From Clostridia bacterium (GTDB lineage: Bacteria > Bacillota > Clostridia > Acetivibrionales > DSM-27016): a stretch of DNA of 64,000 nt. Each line of letters starts with the position of its first letter. Positions within the stretch are counted from its first letter, which is position 1. The position numbers and the translations under genes were made by a program. This document shows, in pieces, positions 25,625-34,724 of this stretch. The notes under the pieces were generated by a model. The model was given only the letters and a program-made list of their open reading frames with translations. It searched no databases and was not told the origin of the DNA. Location of the stretch: contig JAOAIJ010000023.1 in assembly GCA_026414765.1 (NCBI GenBank), positions 62,001 through 126,000 of the forward strand. The letters run 5' to 3'.

Positions 25625-27691
25625 ATGGTAAGAATCAGCTTATGTATTTTTACAGATGAGAACAGCAGTTCTTTGGAAACCTGTCTGGATTGTGTGAAGG
25701 GTATAGCAGAAGAGACTATAATAGTGGCAACTGAAGCATCTGAAAAGTTAATAGAGATTGCTTCAAAGTATTCAGCAGAGATATTCACTGGCGAAGGAAT
25801 CGACGATGTTGCAGAAGCCGGAAACCTATCCTTTGAAAAGGCTTCAATGGATTACATATTATGGCTTGATGATTCTGATGTCATAAGTGAGGATGACAAA
25901 AGGAAGTTGCTGATATTAAAGCGGGATATGGATGTATCGGTAGACACTGTAACAATGCCGTACAGGATGGTTCTTAATGAAGATTGTATGGAAGCTGTCC
26001 GGCTAAGGCGTGTCCGGCTGATCAAAAACTCCGGTTTCAGAAAGTGGCATAAGGGTATATACTGGCACTTGAATGCCAGTGGTAAGGTTATTGACACAGA
26101 TATAGAAATTACAGGCAAAGCACCGGGCGGTAATTTGAATAGGAACCTGCTGTTTTTGGAAAATAGTATTGAGCTGGGGGAGGACCTGACACCCTGGGAT
26201 TTGTACGATTATGCTTCTGTGTGTATGGAAATGCAGCGGTACGATGATGCTGTTGCATACTTTGGGCGATTTTTAGAGAATACGAAAGGAAGTGTTGAGG
26301 ACAAATTATTTGCTTGCCACAAGCTGGCTGAGATTTATTCCCGATTGGGCGATAAGGATAAGGAGATTGATTCCATAGTCAGATCCTTCCGGTATGGAGT
26401 GCCCAGGGCAGAGTTTTGCTGCCGATTGGGAGGCATATATCTGGACGGACAAGAATATGCCAAAGCTGCTTTCTGGTATGAGACAGCTTCACAATTAAAC
26501 AAACCGGAAAATCCTTATGACTATTATAATGATGCCTGCTGGACATGGCTTCCGCATATACAATTGTGTGTCTGCTATTTTCACCTCGGCAAATACGAAG
26601 AATCCTTTGAACACAATGAAATAGCTCTGAAATATAAACCTGGTGATGATAGGATGCTTTTCAACAAAGAGTTTATGGAGGGCTTTATTAAGCAGCATGG
26701 GAGTGGGAAGTCAAACGTTGCGGTGACTGGCAGGCAAAGGCTGAAAATAGTACAGGTATCACCAAATTTTATTACTGTTCCGCCTAAGAATTACGGGGGC
26801 ATAGAGAGGGTTGTCTATGACCTGACGGAGGAACTGGTAAAATCAGGCCATGAAGTGTATTTGTATGCTCCTCATGGTAGCCGTACAAGTGCACATCTTA
26901 TTCCGTACCAGTCAAAATCACCCGACATAACGGATTTTGTTCTACAAACACTTCCATCAGGAGTGGATTTGATCCATGACCATACTCACCCATCTTTTAT
27001 GGGGATCAAAAACCCGGATATACCGACAGTGTGTACAATTCACGATACCAGGCTGAATCCTGTGAAATATCCTGTCTATCTAAGCAGGAGGGCGTTGCAG
27101 GTAATAGGAGGGAATAGAGGGTTTTATGTTTATAACGGTATAGATATCCGTGAATACGAATACTGCTGGAAAAAGGAGGAATACCTGCTGTTCATGGGAG
27201 AATTGAGGTGGCATAAAGGTATACTGCATGCACTGGATATTGCGGAGAAAACAGGGAAAAAACTGGTAATAGCAGGGCCTGTGTTCTATTGGGATTATTT
27301 TGAGAATGAAATAAAGCCCAGAATGAAAAAAAATCCAAACGTTCAATATGTAGGGGCAGTAGGCGGAAAGGAAAGGCAGCAGCTTTTCAAAAAAGCAGAG
27401 TGTATGGTTTTTCCTACGTCATGGGACGAACCTTTCGGCCTTGTAATGATTGAAGCAATGGCTTGCGGTACACCTGTAGTAGCTTTGTCAAATGGAGCTG
27501 TACCAGAAGTGATGAAAGGATTTCCTGAACTTGCATGTCACTCGGCTGATGATATGGTAAAAAAGGTAATAGAAAAGAAATTTCCCGATTCTATAGAGCT
27601 GCGCGGATACGTCGAAAGAAATTTTTCCGCAAGGTCTATGGCAGACAAATATATTGAATTGTATAGAAAAATACTGGAGTGTGAGGAATGA
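25625..27691 (+). CDS. Degenerate GT2-TPR fused to an active-looking GT4 glycosyltransferase (copy 3)
   Basis: A 688-residue fusion. Residues 1-350 align with the two upstream GT2-TPR proteins but the catalytic motifs are eroded: VDTGSTDKT is VATEASEKL, WLDADDV is WLDDSDV, and SAARNFSF is EAGNLSF. The TPR units remain (PRAEFCCRLGGIYLDGQEYA). Residues about 365-688 form a GT-B, GT4-type domain (IVQVSPNFITVPPKNYGGIERVVYD, PTSWDEPFGLVMIEAMACGTPVVA). The N-terminal part may now only bind the acceptor for the GT4 part. ATG 25625 chosen because GGGTGAGA precedes it and the start then matches the paralogues. Confidence 0.88.
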   Translation: MVRISLCIFTDENSSSLETCLDCVKGIAEETIIVATEASEKLIEIASKYSAEIFTGEGIDDVAEAGNLSFEKASMDYILWLDDSDVISEDDKRKLLILKRDMDVSVDTVTMPYRMVLNEDCMEAVRLRRVRLIKNSGFRKWHKGIYWHLNASGKVIDTDIEITGKAPGGNLNRNLLFLENSIELGEDLTPWDLYDYASVCMEMQRYDDAVAYFGRFLENTKGSVEDKLFACHKLAEIYSRLGDKDKEIDSIVRSFRYGVPRAEFCCRLGGIYLDGQEYAKAAFWYETASQLNKPENPYDYYNDACWTWLPHIQLCVCYFHLGKYEESFEHNEIALKYKPGDDRMLFNKEFMEGFIKQHGSGKSNVAVTGRQRLKIVQVSPNFITVPPKNYGGIERVVYDLTEELVKSGHEVYLYAPHGSRTSAHLIPYQSKSPDITDFVLQTLPSGVDLIHDHTHPSFMGIKNPDIPTVCTIHDTRLNPVKYPVYLSRRALQVIGGNRGFYVYNGIDIREYEYCWKKEEYLLFMGELRWHKGILHALDIAEKTGKKLVIAGPVFYWDYFENEIKPRMKKNPNVQYVGAVGGKERQQLFKKAECMVFPTSWDEPFGLVMIEAMACGTPVVALSNGAVPEVMKGFPELACHSADDMVKKVIEKKFPDSIELRGYVERNFSARSMADKYIELYRKILECEE

Positions 27692-27694
27692 AGC

Positions 27695-28663
27695 ATGAGA
27701 ATAGTACAGATTGCACCGGATGTATATCCGCTTCCTGCCGGAAATTACGGTGGGCTGGAAAAGATAGTCTATGAGTTGACGGAGGAACTTGTCAGAAGGG
27801 GTCATGAGGTTTACATTTTTGCACCAGAGGGCAGTAAGACGGGTGCAAGGCTTATTCCTTACAAACATAGGGAAGCCTGGAATTACAATGAAATAGTGAA
27901 CCGTGTGATGGAAGCTCTTCCTGAGAATACCGGCATTATACACGACCATACGCATTATTCACTGATAGGAAGATTGAAGCCTCCTGTACCGACTGTGTGT
28001 ACTGTCCATATTCCTTCAAACAATAATGTCAGATATCCGGTATATGTTAGCAAAAGGGCTCTTGAGCTCTACGGAGGAAACTCTGGTTTTTATGTGTATA
28101 ACGGATTAAGGCCTGAAGAGTTTGAATTCAGTGCGGTTAAGGATGATTATCTGCTCTACCTTGGGACACTCACTTCTGCAAAAGGCGCCCATTGTGCTCT
28201 GGATATAGCGGATAGAATGGGGATGAAGCTCATAATGGCGGGACCATCTCACGTAAAGGATTATTTTTCCGATAAAATAGAACCACTGATTAAAAGAAAT
28301 ACGGAGCTTCAGTATACAGGACCGGTAGCGGGTAAATTAAAGCAAATACTGCTCAAATATGCAAAGTGTGTACTTTTCCCTACATTATGGGAGGAGCCCT
28401 TCGGTCTTGTAATGATTGAGGCTATGGCCTGTGGGACACCGGTATTAGGCTTGGCTCACGGTGCAGTTCCTGAAGTACTTAAAGGTTTCCCGTATCTGAT
28501 ATGCCAATCGGTGGATGAAATGGCAGTAAAGCTGCAGGAAGCAAACTTCCCTGAGCCGGGAGAATTAAGGGAATTCATCATCCAGAATTTTACCGTATCG
28601 ACTATGACTGATAAATACCTGGAAATATATAGGGGGGTTATGGAGGGGTACGGCGAGCAGTAG
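27695..28663 (+). CDS. GT4-family glycosyltransferase
   Basis: A 322-residue GT-B enzyme, clearly related to the C-terminal domain of the preceding gene: IVQIAPDVYPLPAGNYGGLEKIVYEL at the start (read in two parts), HDHTHYSLIG, YLGTLTSAKGAH, and the donor-binding LWEEPFGLVMIEAMACGTPVL. GT4 enzymes transfer sugars from nucleotide donors with retention. Only 3 bases separate it from the previous stop, with GAGG as ribosome site. Duplicated from the fused domain or the reverse. Confidence 0.9.
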   Translation: MRIVQIAPDVYPLPAGNYGGLEKIVYELTEELVRRGHEVYIFAPEGSKTGARLIPYKHREAWNYNEIVNRVMEALPENTGIIHDHTHYSLIGRLKPPVPTVCTVHIPSNNNVRYPVYVSKRALELYGGNSGFYVYNGLRPEEFEFSAVKDDYLLYLGTLTSAKGAHCALDIADRMGMKLIMAGPSHVKDYFSDKIEPLIKRNTELQYTGPVAGKLKQILLKYAKCVLFPTLWEEPFGLVMIEAMACGTPVLGLAHGAVPEVLKGFPYLICQSVDEMAVKLQEANFPEPGELREFIIQNFTVSTMTDKYLEIYRGVMEGYGEQ

Positions 28664-28682
28664 GGAATAAGGGGGATGGGGC

Positions 28683-29390
28683 ATGTTTTATTTGCTTTGG
28701 TGTACTATACGGCCAAACGTGTTTGTAAATACATACAAATATTGGATGGAAATGTGTAAGGAAAAACAGAATGTAAAGCTGTTATTAGCAGTCAACACGG
28801 AAGAACAGAAAAGAGAAATAATGGAGGAAGCCAATTGTTACGGAATTTATCCAATAATGGAGGAAGATATCATAGTAATAGGGAATGAGAGAAAAGGCTT
28901 GGCATATGCCGCTTATTGTCTGACTTCCAGACTTCAGGCCAGAGAAAAGGATATAGTAATTCTTTCTTCCGATGATTTTTTTCCTCCAAAGGATTGGGAC
29001 CAGTACCTTGAAGAAAAGTTTGCGGATTTCAGCGGATGCATTTTAGTCAGAGACGGTTTCCATGATTTTAACCGCAATGAAACAGTTCCTGTGACATTGC
29101 CAATTATGACTTTTGAATGCCTGCTGAAGCTCAACCGGATTATTTATCATCCTGAGTATATCCAAATGTTCTGTGACAATGAGCTTTATCTGAATGTTAA
29201 AGAACTGGGGCTGTTGAAGGATGTAAGGGCAACAGACCGCATAATATTTGAGCACAGGCATTATGCCGTAAATAAACGGTCTATGGATTCTATAGACCTC
29301 ATGTATAATTCCTTATGGAAAACTGAAGAAGAAAAATATGAGAGAAGAAGAAAGCTGACACTGGAAGAAAGACTTAAAGTTATTAATTAA
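28683..29390 (+). CDS. Uncharacterised GT-A-like protein, LWCTIRP family (copy A)
   Basis: A 235-residue protein I cannot name. It is a paralogue of the gene at 30609: both start with LLWCTIRP or ILWCTIRP and share VAVNTEEQ-type, AAYCLTSRL, ILSSDDFFPP, DFSGCILVRDG, IYHPEY, MFCDNELYLN and FEHRHYAVNKR. The SSDD/ASDD motif after a hydrophobic strand resembles the metal-binding DXD of GT-A glycosyltransferases, and the late EHRHY could bind the metal or pyrophosphate. No signal peptide. Inferred: a glycosyltransferase in the locus. It lies 19 bases after the GT4 gene. Confidence 0.7.
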   Translation: MFYLLWCTIRPNVFVNTYKYWMEMCKEKQNVKLLLAVNTEEQKREIMEEANCYGIYPIMEEDIIVIGNERKGLAYAAYCLTSRLQAREKDIVILSSDDFFPPKDWDQYLEEKFADFSGCILVRDGFHDFNRNETVPVTLPIMTFECLLKLNRIIYHPEYIQMFCDNELYLNVKELGLLKDVRATDRIIFEHRHYAVNKRSMDSIDLMYNSLWKTEEEKYERRRKLTLEERLKVIN

Positions 29391-29407
29391 GTTCAGGAGA
29401 ATGGTAG

Positions 29408-30586
29408 ATGATTAGTGTAATCATGCCTGTCCACAATGCGGGCAGATATATCCGGCAAGCTATCACAAGCATATTGGAACAAACAGAAAAAGAGCTGGAA
29501 TTGATTATTGTAAATGATGGTTCCACTGATAACAGTGAAGAAATCATATTTTCCATTGAAGACCAGAGAATCAAGTATTTCAAGCAGGAAAAAGCTGGTG
29601 CGGCTTCGGCCAGAAATTTCGGTATTGATATGGCAAAGGGCAGCTTTATTGCACTTCAGGATGCTGATGATATTTCACTGCCCGGAAGGCTTGAAATTCT
29701 TAAGAGGCAATTTATATGTGAAAGTGTTGGTTTAGTGCATTCAGATGTCATGTTAATCGATGAGAACGACAGTCCCATAGGTTATTTTGTGAATAGAAAC
29801 ATAGAAAGGAAACGGGCAGTAAGGTATTTCTTCAAGACAGGGACACCTGTTTGCGGGGGAAGCATGATGGTGCGTAGGGAAGTTTTTAAAAATCTCAGGT
29901 ATGACAAAACTCTGATAATAGGTGAGGATAACGACCTGCTTCTTCAGATATGCAGGGATTGGGTTACAGTACATGTACCCGAACCGCTGTATTTATACCG
30001 TCGGAATTATAGCAGTACTTCTTACAGGGCCTATGATTATACTACCTACTATTCATATATAAGAAAGATATTAAGGGTATACAGCCTGGAGGAGCTGTTT
30101 CCCGAAATAGGTTGGAACAAAGAAGAAGATTTGGATTGTCAGGCGAAAGCATTGGCAATTGCATCTGTGATTATGTTCAGAAGGGGATTGGTAAATGAAG
30201 CTAAAGAGCTGATTTTAAGTGCTTTTGCATTAGTGGAGACAGGGAAATCAGTGAATAATCAGAATACCAGAAAGTTTCTGCTGGGAACTTTTAGTTTGCT
30301 GACAGGTAACTATGACGGGGCAATTTTAATCTATAATTCATGTGGTAATACTGACCACCTTATAGAGAATTATCTGGGTGAATGCTATGCCTTGAAAGGG
30401 GACATAGGTGAGGCTCAGCGTCACTTTTTAAAAGCTTTGGTTATCCATGCGGATTATGATGATGCCATAGATAATTTGAGGGCAATAGCGGGAAAAACAA
30501 GTGAATACTGTATGGGAGACAATACATGGCAGAAATTCCATCGTATGTATAATGTGAATCAAATGAAGTCAATGCTTGAGCAATAA
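29408..30586 (+). CDS. GT2 glycosyltransferase with C-terminal helical repeats
   Basis: A 392-residue protein: N-terminal GT2 domain (1-220) with ISVIMPVHNAGRYI, VNDGSTDNS, LQDADDISLPGR and a late acidic GEDNDLLLQIC, all characteristic of inverting GT-A enzymes; then helical, TPR-like repeats (IENYLGECYALKGDIGEAQRHF). It sits between the two LWCTIRP paralogues and has CAGGAGA upstream of its ATG. It belongs to the ordinary GT2 branch rather than to the tandem GT2-TPR paralogues at 22.6-27.7 kb. Confidence 0.9.
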   Translation: MISVIMPVHNAGRYIRQAITSILEQTEKELELIIVNDGSTDNSEEIIFSIEDQRIKYFKQEKAGAASARNFGIDMAKGSFIALQDADDISLPGRLEILKRQFICESVGLVHSDVMLIDENDSPIGYFVNRNIERKRAVRYFFKTGTPVCGGSMMVRREVFKNLRYDKTLIIGEDNDLLLQICRDWVTVHVPEPLYLYRRNYSSTSYRAYDYTTYYSYIRKILRVYSLEELFPEIGWNKEEDLDCQAKALAIASVIMFRRGLVNEAKELILSAFALVETGKSVNNQNTRKFLLGTFSLLTGNYDGAILIYNSCGNTDHLIENYLGECYALKGDIGEAQRHFLKALVIHADYDDAIDNLRAIAGKTSEYCMGDNTWQKFHRMYNVNQMKSMLEQ

Positions 30587-30608
30587 TATAAAAATGGAGA
30601 TGAATGCA

Positions 30609-31295
30609 ATGATCCATATATTATGGTGCACTATCAGACCCCAGACATTTATGCAGACACACAGCGATTGGATGGCTAAGTGTAGTTGTACAGAAAATGT
30701 AAAGACAATGGTAGCGCTAAACACTGAAGAACATGCGGCTATTATCCGGCCTTACGGAGAAAAATACAGCTTAGAGACAATAATAGTGGGAGATGAAAGG
30801 ATAGGTATGGCATATCCTGCGTATTGCCTGTCATCCAGGTTGAAGGCTGATGACATGGATGTTGTAGTTCTTGCATCAGACGATATTTTTCCACCGGAAG
30901 CATGGGACGAATATCTCATAAATAAGTTTGCTGATTTTAGCGGTTGTCTGTATGTAAGGGACGGATATCAGGAAAACATTAAAAACAAAGGGCTGCCCTC
31001 AATAACTATTCCTATAATGACCTATAACTGTTTGAAGGAATTGAATCACGTGATTTATCATCCGGAGTACAGGCAGCTTTTCTGTGACTCTGAACTATAT
31101 ATAAATTTAAAAGAAAAAGGATTGTTAAAGGATGACAGGGAATCTGACATGACTACCTTTGAGCATAGACACTATCTTGTAAACAAAAGAGATGCAGATA
31201 TATACGATTCTGTATTCGGAAGCTACTGGAACAGGGATGCGGCAGTTTTCAAGAGAAGAATGTGTTTGTCGCTGGAGGATAGGCTAAAGGTGTGA
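30609..31295 (+). CDS. Uncharacterised GT-A-like protein, LWCTIRP family (copy B)
   Basis: A 228-residue paralogue of the gene at 28683, with the same ordered motifs: ILWCTIRPQTF, ALNTEEHAAI, AYCLSSRLKADDMDVVVLASDD, CLYVRDGYQ, IYHPEYRQLFCDSELYIN and FEHRHYLVNKRD. The ATG at 30609 aligns its start with copy A and has GGAG 9 bases upstream; the frame is open further back into the preceding gene. Function unknown; a glycosyltransferase is inferred from the DD motif and context. Confidence 0.7.
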   Translation: MIHILWCTIRPQTFMQTHSDWMAKCSCTENVKTMVALNTEEHAAIIRPYGEKYSLETIIVGDERIGMAYPAYCLSSRLKADDMDVVVLASDDIFPPEAWDEYLINKFADFSGCLYVRDGYQENIKNKGLPSITIPIMTYNCLKELNHVIYHPEYRQLFCDSELYINLKEKGLLKDDRESDMTTFEHRHYLVNKRDADIYDSVFGSYWNRDAAVFKRRMCLSLEDRLKV

Positions 31296-31338
31296 AAAAG
31301 GAAGGGCCGGATCTGCTGTTATCTTAAGGGGGATGGCA

Positions 31339-31914
31339 ATGGAGTGGGAAGTTAGTATAAAAGAACAGATAAAAACCCTGGAGTATGCTTATGAAAACAT
31401 GGATAAAAAACAGGTGGAAGATGCGCTTAAAATGTTGCTGGAATGCAATGGCATCCGCTTTTTTACCGGGATTGGAAAGAATGGACATGTAGCAGCAAAG
31501 ATAGCATCTACCTTTAGCTCTTTTGGTCTCAGAAGTATTTATATACACCCGGTAGATGCCGTGCATGGCGATATGGCTCTTTTTTCAAAGGGTGATATTC
31601 TTGTGGCTATATCCAAGAGCGGATCGACAGATGAACTTATGGTATTTTTACATGCTCTGAAGCAAATAAATTTCAATAATATAATAGGAATACATTCAAA
31701 ACCGGAATCTCCACTGGATAAAATCTCAAGATTGGGGTTATATATTCCTGTGGTTTCTGAAGCTGACCATCTGGGAATAGCGCCTGTAGCTTCATCACTG
31801 GCATATATGAGCATTCTTCAATCCTTTGCTGTAGCTATCAGTTCACAGAATGGTTTTACTAAAAAAGACTTTGTAAGGACGCATCCTGGTGGTGCTTTAG
31901 GAAAATTGATGTAG
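31339..31914 (+). CDS. SIS-domain sugar-phosphate isomerase, KdsD/GutQ-like without CBS domains
   Basis: About 191 residues, one SIS domain. The phosphosugar-binding GIGKNGHVAAKIASTFSSFG and ISKSGSTDE segments and the terminal HPGGALGKLM resemble arabinose-5-phosphate isomerases (KdsD, GutQ), but the tandem CBS domains of those are missing. VHGDMALF also fits that group. The exact substrate cannot be told; a ketose/aldose phosphate isomerase feeding the next gene's kinase-nucleotidyltransferase is inferred. ATG 31339 has AAGGGGG 6 bases upstream; the ATG at 31333 is too close to it. Confidence 0.85.
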   Translation: MEWEVSIKEQIKTLEYAYENMDKKQVEDALKMLLECNGIRFFTGIGKNGHVAAKIASTFSSFGLRSIYIHPVDAVHGDMALFSKGDILVAISKSGSTDELMVFLHALKQINFNNIIGIHSKPESPLDKISRLGLYIPVVSEADHLGIAPVASSLAYMSILQSFAVAISSQNGFTKKDFVRTHPGGALGKLM

Positions 31915-31926
31915 AGGGTTTGAATT

Positions 31927-33459
31927 ATGGAAAAGGATTTTTCTGGTATTCATATAAAATATGTAATAATCCAGGCGGGAGGAAAGGGAACCAGGCTGGG
32001 ACACAATACATGGAATAAACCCAAATGTCTAGTTTCATTAAATGGTAAACCTATGCTTTATAGCCTCTTTGAAGCGTTTCCCGGTGCTGAATTCATAGTT
32101 ATAGGCGATTATCACTATGAGATCCTGGAAAAGTATATAAAGTCCTTTCCACCCGAAGGGAAGGTCACTTTGATTAAAGCATCGGGTACGGGAACCTGTT
32201 CTGGGATCCAGGAAGCTGTAGGACTGCTGCCGGATAGGGATACACCATTTGCACTGGTATGGAGTGACCTGCAATTTACCGGATGCGTTAGGCTTCGGGA
32301 ATATCATGCCAATACAGTAGGGGTCAGCTATAACCTGAAATGCAGGTGGAGCATGGTAAATAATGAACTTAAGGAAATAGCTGCTGATATGAACGGCGTA
32401 TTGGGCTTTTTTTATTTCGGTAATCCTTCGGAAATAGGAACTATACCGGAAAGCGGGGAATTCGTACGGTTTTTAAGCCAGTCAAGTGCAAAGCTTGAAG
32501 CGGTTTGTATTGAGAATTGTTTTGAAGTCGGGACTGAAACAGCTCTGGAAGAGCACAGGGGAAAATGTGTTACCCGTTTTTTCAATAATGTTACAGTTAC
32601 AGGGAATAAAGTTATAAAAAAAGCCAAAGTGGACTCCTTTGAGCATCTTATCCAAAAAGAGGTTCAATGGTACAGGGAGCTTGAAAAACATAAATGTAAT
32701 TACATCCCCCAGGTATATAGTACCGATCCTCTGACCATGGAATATATTGACGGTGTGCACCCCTTCGAGCTGGATGTGCAGGATTCGGGCAAAGAAGAAA
32801 TTCTTGCTGATATCATAGGGAAGATTAAGCATTTACACTCACTGGCTTTAACCCCAAACAATATTGATGACATAAAAGGGGAATATATAGAAAAGACAAT
32901 CTCCAGATTTAACAGAATAAAGACTATGTTTGATAATTTTTTTTATGATGAGTATATTGTAAACGGCAAGCCTGTTCAGAACATTCTGCATCCGCTGCAT
33001 ATGGCGGAACTGCACCAGATAGTGGAATTTTTGCCCAGGGCGGATTTTACTTTGATTCATGGTGATCCTACATTTTCAAACATTATAGTAGACAGGGATC
33101 TAAAGGCCTGGTTTATTGATCCAAGGGGGTACTTCGGGAATCAGCTTCTGTATGGAGATCCCAATTATGATTTTTATAAGCTTTTTTATTCGATTGAAGG
33201 AAATTATGATATGTTTAACCGTAAAAGGTTTTCCTTGAGGATATTCAATAAACAAATTGAACTAAATATACCAGAATCACCATGGAGTAGGTTCAAAGGC
33301 TTGTTTTACACTGAAACCGGGCTTGAAAAGAGGGCTGTTGATTTGGCTCATGGATTGATATGGATTTCGCTTTCAGGATATGCCGTAGATGATGTGGATT
33401 CAATCTTTGGTGCATTTTTCAAGGGATTGGAGTTGATTGCTGATGCATACCGGGCATAA
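31927..33459 (+). CDS. Bifunctional sugar nucleotidyltransferase - APH/choline-kinase-like phosphotransferase
   Basis: A 510-residue fusion. Residues 1-230 are an NTP_transferase domain (VIIQAGGKGTRLGHNTWNKP, then CLVSLNGKPML; WSDLQF as the metal Asp). Residues about 235-510 are an aminoglycoside/choline kinase-like domain: HGDPTFSNIIVD (catalytic Asp and Asn) and FIDPRGYFG in place of DWE/DFE. One polypeptide could thus phosphorylate a sugar or alcohol and activate it with a nucleotide, as FKP and HldE do by different folds. It lies 12 bases after the isomerase gene and overlaps the HAD gene start, so the three probably form one pathway. Confidence 0.85.
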   Translation: MEKDFSGIHIKYVIIQAGGKGTRLGHNTWNKPKCLVSLNGKPMLYSLFEAFPGAEFIVIGDYHYEILEKYIKSFPPEGKVTLIKASGTGTCSGIQEAVGLLPDRDTPFALVWSDLQFTGCVRLREYHANTVGVSYNLKCRWSMVNNELKEIAADMNGVLGFFYFGNPSEIGTIPESGEFVRFLSQSSAKLEAVCIENCFEVGTETALEEHRGKCVTRFFNNVTVTGNKVIKKAKVDSFEHLIQKEVQWYRELEKHKCNYIPQVYSTDPLTMEYIDGVHPFELDVQDSGKEEILADIIGKIKHLHSLALTPNNIDDIKGEYIEKTISRFNRIKTMFDNFFYDEYIVNGKPVQNILHPLHMAELHQIVEFLPRADFTLIHGDPTFSNIIVDRDLKAWFIDPRGYFGNQLLYGDPNYDFYKLFYSIEGNYDMFNRKRFSLRIFNKQIELNIPESPWSRFKGLFYTETGLEKRAVDLAHGLIWISLSGYAVDDVDSIFGAFFKGLELIADAYRA

Positions 33460-33829
33460 ACCTCTGCAATTAAGTCTATTACCTAAGACATGGATTCTGG
33501 ATATAGACGGTACAATTTTTAAACATAATGGATACTTGAAGCAGGATAATGCTTTGCTGCCCGGAATAAGTGAATTGTTCCGCGGCATAGGAGATGAAGA
33601 TATAGTAATACTTCTGACTGCAAGGGATGAAGTCTACAGAATGGAGACGGAATGTGCACTTGCCGGCAGTGGTTTGAGATGGAATTATCTTATCATGGGT
33701 GTACCTCATGGTGAAAGAATTCTCATAAATGATAAAAAGCCGTCAGGATTAATAACGGCTTATGCTGTAAATGTTGAACGGGATGGGGGAATACCGCCTT
33801 CCTTTTTTGTCAGGAAAAATAATCTTTAG
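33443..33829 (+). CDS. Small HAD-superfamily phosphatase-like protein
   Basis: About 128 residues. Motif I is WILDIDGTIFKHNGY (nucleophile and acid/base Asp), motif II LLTARDEVYR, and motif IV GERILINDKKPSGL. There is no large cap domain, as in capsule-linked HADs. It begins within the last 17 bases of the fusion gene, so coupling is likely. ATG 33443 is preferred (GGAG about 10 bases upstream); TTG 33437 is possible. Inferred role: dephosphorylation of a sugar-phosphate intermediate in the same pathway. Last gene of the plus-strand operon. Confidence 0.8.
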   Translation: MHTGHKPLQLSLLPKTWILDIDGTIFKHNGYLKQDNALLPGISELFRGIGDEDIVILLTARDEVYRMETECALAGSGLRWNYLIMGVPHGERILINDKKPSGLITAYAVNVERDGGIPPSFFVRKNNL

Positions 33830-33857
33830 GTGAATCGGCTGATAAACGCATTAAAGT

Positions 33858-34724
33858 TTATGTTGATATTAAGATATCTGAAATATAGTTTTTTTGCTTG
33901 AATTCATATGCTTCTTCCCGCAAATCAATCAAGTCATGATAAAGTCCCAGCCAGTAAGAGAAATTAAGTACTTCATAGCATTCCATTGAACCGTAGTATT
34001 TCTCAAGTATAGGCCCTTTGGCAAAATTGAACCTGAAAAACTGGTGGTCAAATACTATAAAGATATTTTTAAATAAGCTTAGACTGTCTTCAAAGGTATC
34101 TGTAGTATTCCATCCGATTTTCTTACAGAATTCCTTACAGAAGTAGATCTCAGGAAAGCAGGCAGTTTTGCTTGCGTCTTCTGCAAGACCTCTGATGGTA
34201 AAATTTAGTTTTCTTAAATCCATTGGTAGATCCCAATAGGTGTACAGGTCATCAATATGACCGAACATGAACCAGTCTGAAGGATGATAAAACAGGTATT
34301 TTCTTGTGTATATGTTTGGAACTATAAGCCTTTTACGCAGTTTGAAATCTTTATACTGTCCATCTGAATAAGTTTCCAGAAGTGAGTGGCATTTTTGCAT
34401 AAAGTATTTATCTTCAATAAGTAAATCACTTCTTATTTTTGCCAGATACTCCATCCCTATTTCCTTCGCCTTTTTGATACCGGAGATTGTACTTGCGATT
34501 TGTGCATTCCTGTTGGCTTTTCCAGGGAATTCGGGTAAGGTGTTCAATACAAGGTTTTCCGTCAGGGTATTTATTGCTTCCAGAAAACAAGGTTCAGAGT
34601 CTTTCCATGTGGAGACTATTACTGAATTGCTTCCATACAGATTGCAAAAATGCTTTATGATTGAGACGGTTACCGGGTATACAGGACCTTGAATAAGTAT
34701 TCCGTAATTGTTTTCCAATTTCAT
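33858..34724 (-). CDS. WavE-family lipopolysaccharide/glycan synthesis protein
   Basis: A 288-residue protein with the WavE pattern: GILIQGPVYPVTVSIIKHF, VIVSTWKDSEP, NRNAQIASTISGIKKAKEIG and YLAKIRSDLL. WavE proteins are GT-A-like and work in outer-core or capsule synthesis; the RSD motif is a candidate metal site. Start overlaps the upstream nucleotidyltransferase stop by 4 bases (34721-34724). It is the last gene of the minus-strand operon, and only 28 bases separate it from the convergent HAD gene, with no terminator seen between them. Confidence 0.82.
   Translation of the reverse strand: MKLENNYGILIQGPVYPVTVSIIKHFCNLYGSNSVIVSTWKDSEPCFLEAINTLTENLVLNTLPEFPGKANRNAQIASTISGIKKAKEIGMEYLAKIRSDLLIEDKYFMQKCHSLLETYSDGQYKDFKLRKRLIVPNIYTRKYLFYHPSDWFMFGHIDDLYTYWDLPMDLRKLNFTIRGLAEDASKTACFPEIYFCKEFCKKIGWNTTDTFEDSLSLFKNIFIVFDHQFFRFNFAKGPILEKYYGSMECYEVLNFSYWLGLYHDLIDLREEAYEFKQKNYISDILIST

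Noticed and set aside
31339-31914. Phosphoheptose isomerase (GmhA)
   Set aside because: The VHGD and HPGGALGKL motifs point to the KdsD/GutQ branch of SIS proteins rather than GmhA.
31927-33459. Assembly artefact joining two genes into one fusion
   Set aside because: The frame is continuous through the linker, both domains are complete, and spacing to neighbours is normal for this operon.
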